From Streptomyces sp. JJ66 (GTDB lineage: Bacteria > Actinomycetota > Actinomycetes > Streptomycetales > Streptomycetaceae): a DNA stretch of 64,000 nt. Each line of letters begins with the position of its first letter. Positions within the stretch are counted from its first letter, which is position 1. Below, in pieces: positions 28,544 to 37,186 of this stretch. The position numbers and the translations under genes are program-made. Location of the stretch: positions 59,440 through 123,439 of the forward strand of contig NZ_JAEVFI010000011.1 in NCBI RefSeq assembly GCF_019303495.1, given 5' to 3'. The notes beneath the pieces were generated by a model. The model saw only the letters and a program-made list of their open reading frames with translations. It did no database searches and was not told the DNA's origin.

Positions 28544-30774
28544 TGGTCACCCGCCACACCATCAGCATGGTCATTGCCATTGTAGGCGGCTGTGCCGATC
28601 TCATCATATACGCCGTCATGGGGAGAGAATCCCGTCTGATTCTCCGCCCAGTCTCCGTTATACGCGTACCAAGCATCAGCGAGGAGAACCAACTGTTTAG
28701 TCCGGAGCCTATACGTATCTTTATGGTCCTCAACCGCTTTCCCATTGATGCGCTCTTGCTCTGATTCCAGCCAATCCGTTTCGAGAATATCGAGTCCACG
28801 CTGCGCGGCGTCGCCTACACCTGGTATGCCCGTTATCAACACACCCAAGCCATGGTACTTCCAGTTCTTATCCCATCCCACTTCCGCCAACTCATCCCCC
28901 ACACGGTTCCCGATAGCATTGTGTCGGGCCTCCTCCAAGAACCCCATCGTGCGGCCCGCACGATGCAGGCTATCTTCAGGGTGGTTTTTTTCGGTTGCGA
29001 AATCCTGCATAATGCTATATTGCAACCCCTCGCTCAGGTAGGTGTGCGCATCTTGATCCAGGGAGACCTGCGTCGTCACCTCCAGGAGATGGTCTGAGTT
29101 CAGCAGAGGTTCCGCATTCGGAGCAGGGCGGTTGTCGTTGTCGCTCATCGTCGCGTGGACTGAAACGCCGTGGTTGACGAGAACCTTCGCCATATCGTCA
29201 CGAATCTCGGCGGGGAAGTTCTTTTCGAGATCAGATTTACGCGCGGCAAGGTGCTCCAGAGATTTCTCCAGTACCTTGCGGTGCTGGTCAGTATGGTCAG
29301 GAGCCTGGGCCATCTCGCCGCTCGGGTCCATACCCGTGGCCCCGGCTACGAGCGCTTCCCCGACGGCCTCGTATACGGCACTCGGCCCCTCGTAGTCTTC
29401 TACATACTCGCCGTAGTGAGGAGTCTCGGGCGCAAAGTCATTAAATTCCGGACGGTCTTTCAGGACCCAAGCGGAGTTGTCGTGTGGCTCTTCGGAGCTA
29501 AAGAATTCCGTAGAGGCATCCGGGTTCTTGGATAGGGCAGTCATGAAGCCAGTCATGGGGTCTGTGCCTGCGTCGTTTTCGTCCCCGTAGTGAAGTTGCC
29601 CGAAATTGCTATAGGGCAAATCGTCTTTACGCGGCCCGCCACCGATAGTCTTAGATTCTCCCTTTCCGATGTTCTCCTTCTCGTAGGTGACCAGCGCGTC
29701 GCCGTAATCGTTGAGGAAGTCCTTCTCGTAGGTGCCGTTACGCATCAGGTTGCTCATGGCCTGGAAGCCAAGCACCGTGTGGTGAGGGCCGGATCGGGGT
29801 CCTCCGCCTACGTCCTGGGGGCCGAGTTCCACCACGCGGTCCTTCCACTTCTGCATGGCCTCACTGTCGGAGTGAGAGGCTGTTGCCAGCGTGGCACCGA
29901 GGTGGTGCTCGGTGAGCGACAGCAGGTCCATGCGCGCCTCGCGCGAGTCCTGACCATCCTCATCACTTGGTTTCCAGTCATCAAGGGTGGCCGCGTCAGC
30001 GTAGAATCCCAGGGTACCTTCCGGACCCATTTCGAGGGCGAAATACTCCGCGAAAACCGGGTCCTCCTCGTTCCGCTTGAGGAGGTCATTGTAGCGACGG
30101 AGTTCCTCGTTGCTCAGATCGTCCGGGTCTCGCTTGCTGAGGGCGATGAGTTCGTTCGCGTCCATGATGACTCGCTGCGGATTATCGTAGGTTCCATCGA
30201 AACCCTCACTGCGGAAGTTATATTTCTCCTGCGCGTGATAGCGCAGGGCGTCCGCAGTCGCCTGGTCCGTCTCGGATGCGGCAGTCAAGATGGCTCCGAT
30301 AGCCTCTGCCGCCCCATCGATTTCCGCCTGCGTGGCTTGCTGGTCTTCGCCGTCTCCGGCCCCGTTTGCCGAACAGAAAGCGGGGATCGCTGTACCGTCG
30401 GCCGTGATATAGATGTTTTTCTTTTTGGCGTCTTCTACGGCTTCATTCAGATCGTTCTTGTGCCGTACGAACGCCTCGTGTGCTTTTTCGAGGATGGTGT
30501 GAATACTTTTCGCCGCAGTAGCCGCGTCACCAAACTCTGCGGCTGTTTTGGTGACGAACTCCTTCGTTACCGTCGCATTCTGCCCGCTCCACTCCGCACC
30601 GTCAGCCTTCTTTGCCAGACCTGCCGCGCTGAGGTCACCTCCCTCAGCATCGGCCAGGGTTTTCAGCTTGTCGGTCATATCGCTCCAGTCGGTCACCGCA
30701 GACTGGAGCTTGTCCAACCGCAGCTCGCTGAGCTCCGGTACGTCACCATAGTGGCTGTCCCCCGTGCTAATCAG
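28540..30774 (-). CDS. Large WXG100-associated protein (possible ESX substrate), start uncertain
   Basis: About 744 aa. The N-terminal 130 residues are helical with a WXG100/LXG-like look (AVTDWSDMTDKLK, KADGAEWSGQNATVTKEFVT, then a charged coiled segment). The long polar middle has NEELRRYNDLLKRNEEDPVF and EMGPEGTLGFYAD, and the C-terminal region has a small hydrophobic helix (GVLITGIPGVGDAAQRGLDI). From memory it resembles streptomycete proteins of the DUF6571 type. No ATG/GTG fits the expected N-terminus. A CTG at 30774 overlaps the preceding TGA as CTGA, so I use it; a GTG at 30936 is in frame but would overlap the upstream gene by 166 bp. Confidence 0.7.
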   Translation of the reverse strand: MISTGDSHYGDVPELSELRLDKLQSAVTDWSDMTDKLKTLADAEGGDLSAAGLAKKADGAEWSGQNATVTKEFVTKTAAEFGDAATAAKSIHTILEKAHEAFVRHKNDLNEAVEDAKKKNIYITADGTAIPAFCSANGAGDGEDQQATQAEIDGAAEAIGAILTAASETDQATADALRYHAQEKYNFRSEGFDGTYDNPQRVIMDANELIALSKRDPDDLSNEELRRYNDLLKRNEEDPVFAEYFALEMGPEGTLGFYADAATLDDWKPSDEDGQDSREARMDLLSLTEHHLGATLATASHSDSEAMQKWKDRVVELGPQDVGGGPRSGPHHTVLGFQAMSNLMRNGTYEKDFLNDYGDALVTYEKENIGKGESKTIGGGPRKDDLPYSNFGQLHYGDENDAGTDPMTGFMTALSKNPDASTEFFSSEEPHDNSAWVLKDRPEFNDFAPETPHYGEYVEDYEGPSAVYEAVGEALVAGATGMDPSGEMAQAPDHTDQHRKVLEKSLEHLAARKSDLEKNFPAEIRDDMAKVLVNHGVSVHATMSDNDNRPAPNAEPLLNSDHLLEVTTQVSLDQDAHTYLSEGLQYSIMQDFATEKNHPEDSLHRAGRTMGFLEEARHNAIGNRVGDELAEVGWDKNWKYHGLGVLITGIPGVGDAAQRGLDILETDWLESEQERINGKAVEDHKDTYRLRTKQLVLLADAWYAYNGDWAENQTGFSPHDGVYDEIGTAAYNGNDHADGVAGDQ

Positions 30775-31217
30775 ATGAACTCGGAGATGCGCGAGACGGT
30801 CATGAGCTTTCCTTCGGCGTCCCGCATGGAGGTGGAAATCTTTTCCTCCTCCTTGGCGTGTGCCGCCTTGGTGTAGTCCAAGTGGTTGGAGATGTGAGCG
30901 CAGGCCTCTTTCAACGTGCCGACCTTCGTCTCCCACGCGTCCTGCAACTCCTGCAGTGCGGAGCCCGTGGCCAGGCCATCGGACTTCAGCGCCGTAGCGG
31001 CCGCTGTCGTGGCATCGTCGGCGTGAGTCCCGTCCTTGGCCAGGCTCTCGCGTAGCTGGTAGGCCGTCGAACCCAGCGCACCGAGCTCATCGCTGCGGAC
31101 GATGAGGTCGCGCTGGCCTCCCCCGCCGCCCGTGCCCGCGTCCACGGTGTTCAGGCGTGTCTGGGCGGCCTTTTCCGCCGCCGACGCCTGTGCCTGCTCC
31201 CATTCCGTCCACGCCAT
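30771..31217 (-). CDS. WXG100-like helical protein
   Basis: 148 aa, ATG 31217 behind GGGGG. After a Gly-rich linker comes a helix pair (RSDELGALGSTAYQLRESLA, then ALQELQDAWETKVGTLKEAC) followed by DYTKAAHAKEE. This is the pattern of actinobacterial ESX-type small partners, although the WxG turn itself is replaced by a DAWETK segment. Likely forms a complex with the 744-aa product immediately downstream, with which it overlaps by four bases. Confidence 0.7.
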   Translation of the reverse strand: MAWTEWEQAQASAAEKAAQTRLNTVDAGTGGGGGQRDLIVRSDELGALGSTAYQLRESLAKDGTHADDATTAAATALKSDGLATGSALQELQDAWETKVGTLKEACAHISNHLDYTKAAHAKEEEKISTSMRDAEGKLMTVSRISEFI

Positions 31218-31515
31218 CTGTGCCCCCGCGTAGTGCTGTTGTGATCCGGCACGAGGTTACAGGGGGGTGAGGTGCAGCGGTCTGGGTGGGGTGAGATTTA
31301 GGGCAAGTGGGGTATAACGGGCTTGGCTTTGCGTGCTGGGCGGTGGGGGTGTGGGGGTGAAATGGTGGTGAAGAAGAGGGTGAAACCAGCACAGAGGGTG
31401 TGGGGGCTCCCTATAGTGAAGCGGGGATTCCGGTGGCCGTGACTCCTGTGGGGTGCTGACGCCGGGGTCCGGCCCGCCCGTGACCGGGGCGGGTGGCCGA
31501 CACGGTGGGGGCACT
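31218..31515. promoter_or_regulatory. Divergent promoter region
   Basis: 298 bp between the diverging WXG100-like gene and the ArsR-like regulator. It contains purine-rich GTGGGG stretches but no element I can assign confidently. Confidence 0.35.
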
Positions 31516-32640
31516 GTGCTTGAACTCAGTTTCAGCGACCGGGCGCTGGCCCGGCTGCGGGTGGCCAAGAGCGTGGACCCGATGTGGGAAATCGCGCTCA
31601 GCCTGCATCTGTTGCAGAACCAGGAAGAAGCGCTGGTCTTCGGGCCGTGGCGGCGGGAGGTGCGGGCCGCGCTCCAGGCGGCGGGGCTGACGGCGGCGGT
31701 GCGGGGCTTGGCGCTGATCTGCCCCGCCACCGGTTACTTTCCTGATTTCCTCACCCCGGGCCGGGGCGATCCGGATGTGGCCACCGGGGTGGACCGGGTG
31801 CTGTCCACGCCTCGGAGCCGGTTGTGCGCGGAGCTCTCCCGGCTCTACCCCCGGGGGCCGGTGCCGCGTGGCGTCCGTGCCCTGGCTCTGGGGGACCCGT
31901 CGGCGCTGCGCGGACTGGGCGGCGTCCTCCAGCGGTATCACCAGGTGGCGGTGGCCCCTTATACGGCGGCGATGCGGGGCCAGGCCGCCACGGACCGGGC
32001 CCGGCGTGCGGAGGCCGCCCTGGACCGTGGTGCCGAGGGCCTGCTGGCCAGTTACGCCCAAGCGCCGGGGTGGGAACACGAGGGCGGCTACCTGCGCGCG
32101 CCCTATCCGCGTGAGCGGTCGGTGGACGTGCAGGACCGGGCGCTGACGGTGGTACCGAGTTTCTTCTGCGTGCGCACCCCGCTGGCGCTGGTGGACGACT
32201 CCCTGCCGCCGGTGCTGGTGCACCCCCTGTCCCCGGCGCTGGGCTGGCTCACCCGGCTGCGCGAGGCAGAGGTGAGGCCACCGGTCACACAGCTGGTCGG
32301 CTCCTCGCGGGCGGAGATGCTGGAGATTCTGGAGCGGCCGATGACGACGACGGCGCTGGCGGCGGCGCTGCGGCTGGCGCTCTCGACGGCCAGTCGGCAC
32401 GCCTCGGTGTTGCGGGAGGCGGGGCTGGTGGCCACCCGCCGCGAGGGGAACCGGGTGCTGCACGAGCGCACGGCGCTGGGGCGGGCTCTCCTGGACGGGT
32501 CCGCCCCGGCGCCGCGCACCGCTTCCCGCGTCGGCGCCCCACTCCGGGAGCGGGGCGCCGAGGGCGCGGGGCGGGTTCCCGCCGGGCGTCTGGCTAGCAG
32601 CGGGGAACGCCAGGCAGCCATGCCTCCTTCACGTCGATGA
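31516..32640 (+). CDS. ArsR-like winged-helix regulator with N-terminal sensory domain
   Basis: 374 aa from GTG 31516 (MLELSFSDRALARLRVAKSV). The N-terminal 250 residues match the streptomycete DUF5937-type domain (DPMWEIALSLHLLQ). A C-terminal winged helix (about 262-325) reads MLEILERPMTTTALAAALRL...SRHASVLREAGLV...EGNRVLHERT, followed by a Pro/Arg tail. Its last 47 bp overlap the convergent secreted-protein gene. Target and ligand unknown. Confidence 0.85.
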   Translation: MLELSFSDRALARLRVAKSVDPMWEIALSLHLLQNQEEALVFGPWRREVRAALQAAGLTAAVRGLALICPATGYFPDFLTPGRGDPDVATGVDRVLSTPRSRLCAELSRLYPRGPVPRGVRALALGDPSALRGLGGVLQRYHQVAVAPYTAAMRGQAATDRARRAEAALDRGAEGLLASYAQAPGWEHEGGYLRAPYPRERSVDVQDRALTVVPSFFCVRTPLALVDDSLPPVLVHPLSPALGWLTRLREAEVRPPVTQLVGSSRAEMLEILERPMTTTALAAALRLALSTASRHASVLREAGLVATRREGNRVLHERTALGRALLDGSAPAPRTASRVGAPLRERGAEGAGRVPAGRLASSGERQAAMPPSRR

Positions 32641-33883
32641 AGATGTTGGAGATGTACCCGCCGTAGTCCGGCAGGTAGGACCAGGCGTCGTTCTCCCACT
32701 CCCGGTAGCGCACCAGCTCGCCCCGCTTCTGGCAGCGCACCCGTACCGTCGTGGGCCGGGGCAAGGTGGCGACGACGGCGGACTTGGTGGTCGCCTGCTG
32801 GCGGATGCGCACGTCCGTGCCCCAGGTGGGGAAGGGCGTGGTGTCCCCGCCGTCGGTCCACAGGTAAGTGACCGTCACCCAGCCGTTGCCGCGCAGGCCC
32901 ACGTTGGCGAAGGTGCCGTCGGCGAGGTCGATGCCGGCCGGGTTGGAGACCTTGCGCCCGTACTGGTCCCGGCCGCCGTTGTAGCCGTCCTGGTAGGCGG
33001 CCTGGGCTTCGGGGACGCCGCGCGGGAGGTCCTTCCACTCCTGCCGCTGGCTGGAGGGGTTCCAGTAGTCGTCGCGGGTGTTCCAGGGGCCGACGTCCCA
33101 CACCGGGGCCGTCTCGCAGCGGGCGGGGCCGCAGACCCGGACCGCGTACTGGTGGCTGCCCTTGGGGGAGAGCGCGCGCCGGGAGGGGAGGGCGACGAAG
33201 TGGTCGTTTGGCTGGATGACGTGGCCGTTGGCGGTGGTGTGGCCCACCAGTCCTTCCCGGGTGGCGAAGACCCGTGCGGTCAGCGGCGCCTGCTGGGCGT
33301 CCAGTTCGGACCGGGGCACCTCGGGCGGCGTCCCGGCCGCGTCGGCGGTGAAGCTCAGGCCGTGCACGGCGGGGCCGGGGCCGTCCTTGGCGTGGTGCAG
33401 CGTCAGCCGGGCCTGGACGGCGGTGGCGGCGCTGGGCAGCGTCACCGCTTCCCCGGAGGTGGCCTCCCGCCACTCGCTCCAGGAGCCGTCCGGGGTGAGA
33501 CCGCGCACGTCCACGTCCAGCTCCGCTCCCGGCGGGACCTGGGCGTCCACGTCGGCGGTGACGCGGGTGACGGTGGAGCGGGTGCGGTGTTCGGGCAGGG
33601 TCTGGGAGCCGTAGCCCCGGCCGGTGCCCAGAGAGGCGGGGCTGAGACCGTCGTCGTGGACGCGCAGCGCTCCCCCGGTGTGCTGGACGTTGACGTCATC
33701 GGCGTCCACCTGGGTCAGGTCGGCCTGCCAGGTGTCGCTCTGGCCCGTCGCCGCCCGTGCCGTCGCTGCCTCCGAGGCGGGTGCTCCGGCGGCGGTGGCG
33801 GTCTGACCGGTCATCAGCAGGGCGGGCAGCAGGAGCCCGATGGCGCTCAGGACGGCGCGTTGCCGCGTTCTTCCACCACGCAT
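32594..33883 (-). CDS. Secreted protein with C-terminal SH3-like module
   Basis: 429 aa. Sec-type signal peptide (about 1-31, VLSAIGLLLPALLMTGQTATAAG). A beta-rich N-terminal half is followed by a region (about 200-330) with ARVFATREGLVGHT...CGPARC...DVGPWNTRDDYWNP, resembling secreted actinobacterial proteins with a double-psi barrel-like core. The final 80 residues (WGTDVRIRQQAT...CQKRG...YGGYISNIFID...LPGVPRC) are an SH3-like module also found in the next two secreted proteins. Probably acts on or binds the cell wall. Confidence 0.8.
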   Translation of the reverse strand: MRGGRTRQRAVLSAIGLLLPALLMTGQTATAAGAPASEAATARAATGQSDTWQADLTQVDADDVNVQHTGGALRVHDDGLSPASLGTGRGYGSQTLPEHRTRSTVTRVTADVDAQVPPGAELDVDVRGLTPDGSWSEWREATSGEAVTLPSAATAVQARLTLHHAKDGPGPAVHGLSFTADAAGTPPEVPRSELDAQQAPLTARVFATREGLVGHTTANGHVIQPNDHFVALPSRRALSPKGSHQYAVRVCGPARCETAPVWDVGPWNTRDDYWNPSSQRQEWKDLPRGVPEAQAAYQDGYNGGRDQYGRKVSNPAGIDLADGTFANVGLRGNGWVTVTYLWTDGGDTTPFPTWGTDVRIRQQATTKSAVVATLPRPTTVRVRCQKRGELVRYREWENDAWSYLPDYGGYISNIFIDVKEAWLPGVPRC

Positions 33884-33986
33884 GCGCGGTTCCTTCCGTG
33901 GGTGTGGTCGGTGGCGTGCGAGCCGGTGGTGTGCGTGTTCCGGTCGGGGCGGCTCGCGGCGGGTTCCGGTGCCGGCCGGGCAGGGC

Positions 33987-35267
33987 TCAGCCGCATTCGG
34001 GGACGCCCGGCAGCCGCTCGTGCGGGGTGTCCACGTAGACGTTGGTCAGGTAGCCCCCGTACTGCGGCAGGTAGGCCCACCATTCGCTGCTGTAGGGCGG
34101 CACTTCGATGCGCTTGCCGCGCTGCTGGCAGGTGACCAGGACGTCCACCCCGGCCGGGAGCTTGGTGACGATGGCGGACGCGGTGGTGGCGTCCGCGCGT
34201 ACCCGGACGCCCGAGCCCCAGGTGCCGTACCAGTCGCCCGGTGGGCGCTGGGCTCCGGGCACGTTCAGTGAGCTGGCCAGCCGGGTGAGACGGGAGTAGG
34301 CGGTGCCGTAGGAGGTGCCGTTTGGGTGGAGGGTGAAGACGGCGACGATGGCCCGGTCGTCCGCGCCCACCGTGCCGGTGGTGTGCAGGGCTTCGCGGAC
34401 GAGGTCCACTCCGCCCGCCTCGGCCGCCGCGCGCCCAGCGCCGCCGGAGCGGGAGGGGGCGTCGGCCGCGCGGGCGGCGGCGTCCGGGGTGACGGGGGTG
34501 TCCGCCGTGCAGCCGCCGGAGCGGAAGCCCGACCATCCCTGCTTGACGGCCCTGGGGTGCTCGAACGCCGAGGCGATGCCGAAGCCCTGGTCGTAGCCGT
34601 CCGCCGCGCAGCGTGTCGCCTGGTGCAGGCTGTCCATGATGAGGTCGCGCACCGCACGGGACGCGTCGTCCAGGATGTGCCGGTAGACGCGCACGGTGTC
34701 GGCCGCCGTCAGGGCGGTGTACCCCCAGTAGCCCGGGTATCCGGCGGGCGGCGGCGCTGTTCCGGTCAGCCCGAGCCGGGTGACCATGCGCTGGATGATC
34801 TGGCTGCCGCCGCGCCGCGCCCAGTAGTGGCTGGCCTGCCGGTCGTCGCTGCTGGTGAGCATGGCCTCCAGCCGCGCGCGGTCCGCCGCCGGTACCTTCT
34901 CGCCGGGCCCGAGGTCGTCCAGGACGTCCAGGGCCAGGAGCAGTTTGACGACGGACGCCGACCGGAACTGCCGGTCGGCGTCGTGCTGTTCGGTGAACTC
35001 ACCGCGCTGGCGGTCGTAGACGGCGATGCCCGCGGTGACACCTGGTGGAAGGTTCACCGCCGGGGGCGCCGCCGCGCGTTCACCGTCACCGGGTCCGGCG
35101 GGGGGCTGGGGTCTGGGGGCGCCGCTCGCGGCCAGGGACAGCGATGCGCCGACCAGTCCCAGGGCGAGAGCCAGCACGGTGACCGGTCCCAGGCACCGGC
35201 GGGCCGTACGGCGGGGAGCGTGAGGTCTGGTCAGGGCAGCACGGACGCGGGAGAACAGGGGATGCAT
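33987..35267 (-). CDS. Secreted serine hydrolase (class A beta-lactamase-like) with SH3-like module
   Basis: 426 aa from ATG 35267, with GAGGAA upstream; an ATG at 35285 lacks a binding site. Long basic signal peptide/anchor (VTVLALALGLVGASLSLAA). The catalytic SxxK is S105-V-V-K108 in FRSASVVKLLLALDVL. An SSDDRQASHYW loop may supply the SDN-type element, and GWSGFRSGGC lies later. A triad KTG box is not obvious. The C-terminal module WGSGVRVRADAT...LPGVPECG matches both neighbours. Likely a D,D-peptidase or wall-active hydrolase rather than a resistance enzyme. Confidence 0.8.
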   Translation of the reverse strand: MHPLFSRVRAALTRPHAPRRTARRCLGPVTVLALALGLVGASLSLAASGAPRPQPPAGPGDGERAAAPPAVNLPPGVTAGIAVYDRQRGEFTEQHDADRQFRSASVVKLLLALDVLDDLGPGEKVPAADRARLEAMLTSSDDRQASHYWARRGGSQIIQRMVTRLGLTGTAPPPAGYPGYWGYTALTAADTVRVYRHILDDASRAVRDLIMDSLHQATRCAADGYDQGFGIASAFEHPRAVKQGWSGFRSGGCTADTPVTPDAAARAADAPSRSGGAGRAAAEAGGVDLVREALHTTGTVGADDRAIVAVFTLHPNGTSYGTAYSRLTRLASSLNVPGAQRPPGDWYGTWGSGVRVRADATTASAIVTKLPAGVDVLVTCQQRGKRIEVPPYSSEWWAYLPQYGGYLTNVYVDTPHERLPGVPECG

Positions 35268-35491
35268 GAGTCTGCCGTTCCTCATCCGGGAGAGGGAGGA
35301 CACCACTGCGGAGGCGGTGGTCGCAGGCTCATGCTGAGCCGAACGCACAAGCCTCGCCAAGACATTGCGTCTCAGACGAAACACCGCTTCCCCGGATTGT
35401 GGCGGCGCGGTCAGCCCTGCTTTCGTTTCCGCGTCCGGCAGGCACGAAAGCCGCCGGTCACCGCACGCTGCTTCCGTCACGAAGGAGCCCC
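35268..35491. promoter_or_regulatory. Shared divergent promoter region of two wall enzymes
   Basis: 224 bp separating the serine hydrolase and M23 peptidase starts. I looked for the c-di-AMP (ydaO) riboswitch often found before wall hydrolases and did not see its conserved core. No promoter hexamers assigned. Confidence 0.35.
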
Positions 35492-36313
35492 ATGAAACAC
35501 CGCGGCCGATTGACGGCCCTTCTCGCCATGGCGCTGACCACGCTGCTGGCCCTGCTCGTCACCCCCGCCCAGGCGGAGGACCAGGACGACGCGGCCACGC
35601 GGGCTGCCGCCGCCGCGCGCCCCAACTTCAAGGCCCCCTACCCCTGCGGGCAGAAGTGGACCTACAGCCACCACTCCCGCGAGGTACGGCGCGCGCTGGA
35701 CTTCGTGCGCGCTGACGGCGGTTCCACCGCGGGCAGCCCCGTGCTCGCCTCAGCCGGTGGCACCGCCACCCGCCACAACCAGCCCAGCGGCGCGGGCCGC
35801 TACATCGTCATCGACCACGGTAGCGGCTGGAAGACGTACTACTTCCACCTGGCGTCCTACTCGGTGGCCAGCGGCACCCGGGTCAGCCAGGGCCAGCAGA
35901 TCGGCACCACGGGCAGCACCGGCAACTCCAGCGGTGCGCACATCCACTACGAGCAGCTCCTCAACGGGGTGGGCCAGAACATCACCATCAACGGCAAGGG
36001 CCTGCCCTACCCCGGCAGCTACCACCGGAACTACCTGACCAGCGACAACGGCTGCGGTGGCACGGGGAAGCCGTTCACCACCTGGGGCACCGGCGTGCGG
36101 GTGCGCGCCGACGCCTACCTGAACTCCCGCATCGTCACCACCCTGTCCGGCCCCACCTCCGTCCGGGTGCTGTGCCAGAAGGAGGGCGACACGGTGCGCG
36201 CGGAGGGCTACGTCAACAAGTGGTGGAGCAAGCTGCGTGACCAGCGCGGCTTCGTGAGCAACATCTACATCGACCACCCGGCGTACAAACTCCCCGGCGT
36301 CCCCGTCTGCTGA
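35492..36313 (+). CDS. Secreted M23-type peptidase with C-terminal SH3-like module
   Basis: 273 aa from ATG 35492 behind GAAGGAG. Signal peptide (about 1-28, LLAMALTTLLALLVTPAQA). LytM/M23 core about 45-190: RRALDF, PVLASAGGTATRH, YIVIDHGSGWKTYYFHLASY, GTTGSTGNSSGAHIHYEQ. The HxH zinc pair is His150/His152 and the active-site His is 119. At the usual HxxxD position the sequence is R66-x-x-x-D70, so the first His ligand is replaced by Arg. The C-terminal module (WGTGVRVRADAY...LPGVPVC) is shared with the two upstream secreted proteins. Predicted peptidoglycan endopeptidase or wall-binding relative. Confidence 0.85.
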   Translation: MKHRGRLTALLAMALTTLLALLVTPAQAEDQDDAATRAAAAARPNFKAPYPCGQKWTYSHHSREVRRALDFVRADGGSTAGSPVLASAGGTATRHNQPSGAGRYIVIDHGSGWKTYYFHLASYSVASGTRVSQGQQIGTTGSTGNSSGAHIHYEQLLNGVGQNITINGKGLPYPGSYHRNYLTSDNGCGGTGKPFTTWGTGVRVRADAYLNSRIVTTLSGPTSVRVLCQKEGDTVRAEGYVNKWWSKLRDQRGFVSNIYIDHPAYKLPGVPVC

Positions 36314-36330
36314 CCACCGCCCCAACCCCG

Positions 36331-36355
36331 GCGGGGCCGCCCCCAGCGGCCCCGC
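36331..36355 (+). terminator. Terminator after the M23 gene
   Basis: Perfect 10-bp stem GCGGGGCCGC / GCGGCCCCGC with loop CCCCA, 17 bp beyond the stop codon. Confidence 0.75.
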
Positions 36356-37186
36356 TCCGGCGTTGGCCACTCCGCCGCCCCGGCTCGGGGCAGCGGCGGG
36401 TGGCTCGTGCTGATGCGCTGGTCTGGGGTCGGCAGGACGCCGACGGTAGGGGCGGGGGAGAACGCGATCCGGGACATGCGGGGCGGGGCAGCGGGTGGGC
36501 TCAGACGCGGGTGACCGTGCCGCATTCGTCCGGAGCGCGGTTCTGCGGGTCCGTCAGGGGGCGGCTGCGGTCGTAGGGGTCCGTGGACGGGCCGGAGGGG
36601 GTGGGGTCACCCCGTATTGCCCTTGCCGCTCGTGCGACGCGTGCGCGGTCGGGTCGTACGCCACTCGCTCGCCGTGAAGCATGGGGAGGACGTTGGTGCG
36701 TAGGCAAGGTGTCCTACAGCGGGGCCGATACGCGACAGCGGGGATGCGACGCATGCCTGGCGCTCGTATGGAGAGTACGACGCTTCTGCTCAGGCCAACA
36801 GCACATTCCGCGCGCCGGCGTACGCCCTCAGGGACGCACCCGCTGGGGAAGACGCGATTGGCAACGCTATGCGCCTGTCTACCGCGTCGGCGCCTGTTTA
36901 CCGTTGCATCACGTTCTCCGCCGAAGTCATAGCAGGTCTTAGGGCTCTGCCAACGAAAGTGATCCCTCACAAGTTGTAGCTGCCAGCCGCCACCCGTGTT
37001 GAGATCACCGTATCCGGCAGCGTCTCCGCGTGCTGCGACGTCGGTGACGAGAACGTGAGGTCGGACCCGTCCGGCCCCTCGGGACCTCCCCTCCGTCCAG
37101 ACCATTCCTTCATGGCCCGCGCCGGACACCGGTCGTCCTGTGTGCGCCGATCCACCTTGCGCCCCGCCCGATCCAGGAGGCCGATC
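36356..37186. other. Gene-poor stretch, possible gene remnant
   Basis: 831 bp with no convincing complete gene; base composition drops between about 36700 and 36960. On the minus strand MLHGERVAYDPTAHASHERQ (from 36680) runs into frame-shifted Asp/Pro-rich sequence ending at 36501 (RAPDECGTVTRV). One extra base in a G-run near 36600 would join them, hinting at a decayed small gene. AGGAGG at 37174-37179 is the terpene synthase ribosome-binding site. Confidence 0.3.

Noticed and set aside
25321..31217. Calling the lipoproteins immunity proteins outright
   Set aside because: The effector activity of the 744-aa protein cannot be seen in its sequence, so only a tentative association is reported.
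35268..35491. c-di-AMP (ydaO) riboswitch before the M23 gene
   Set aside because: Expected from other streptomycete wall hydrolases, but I could not find the conserved core sequence.
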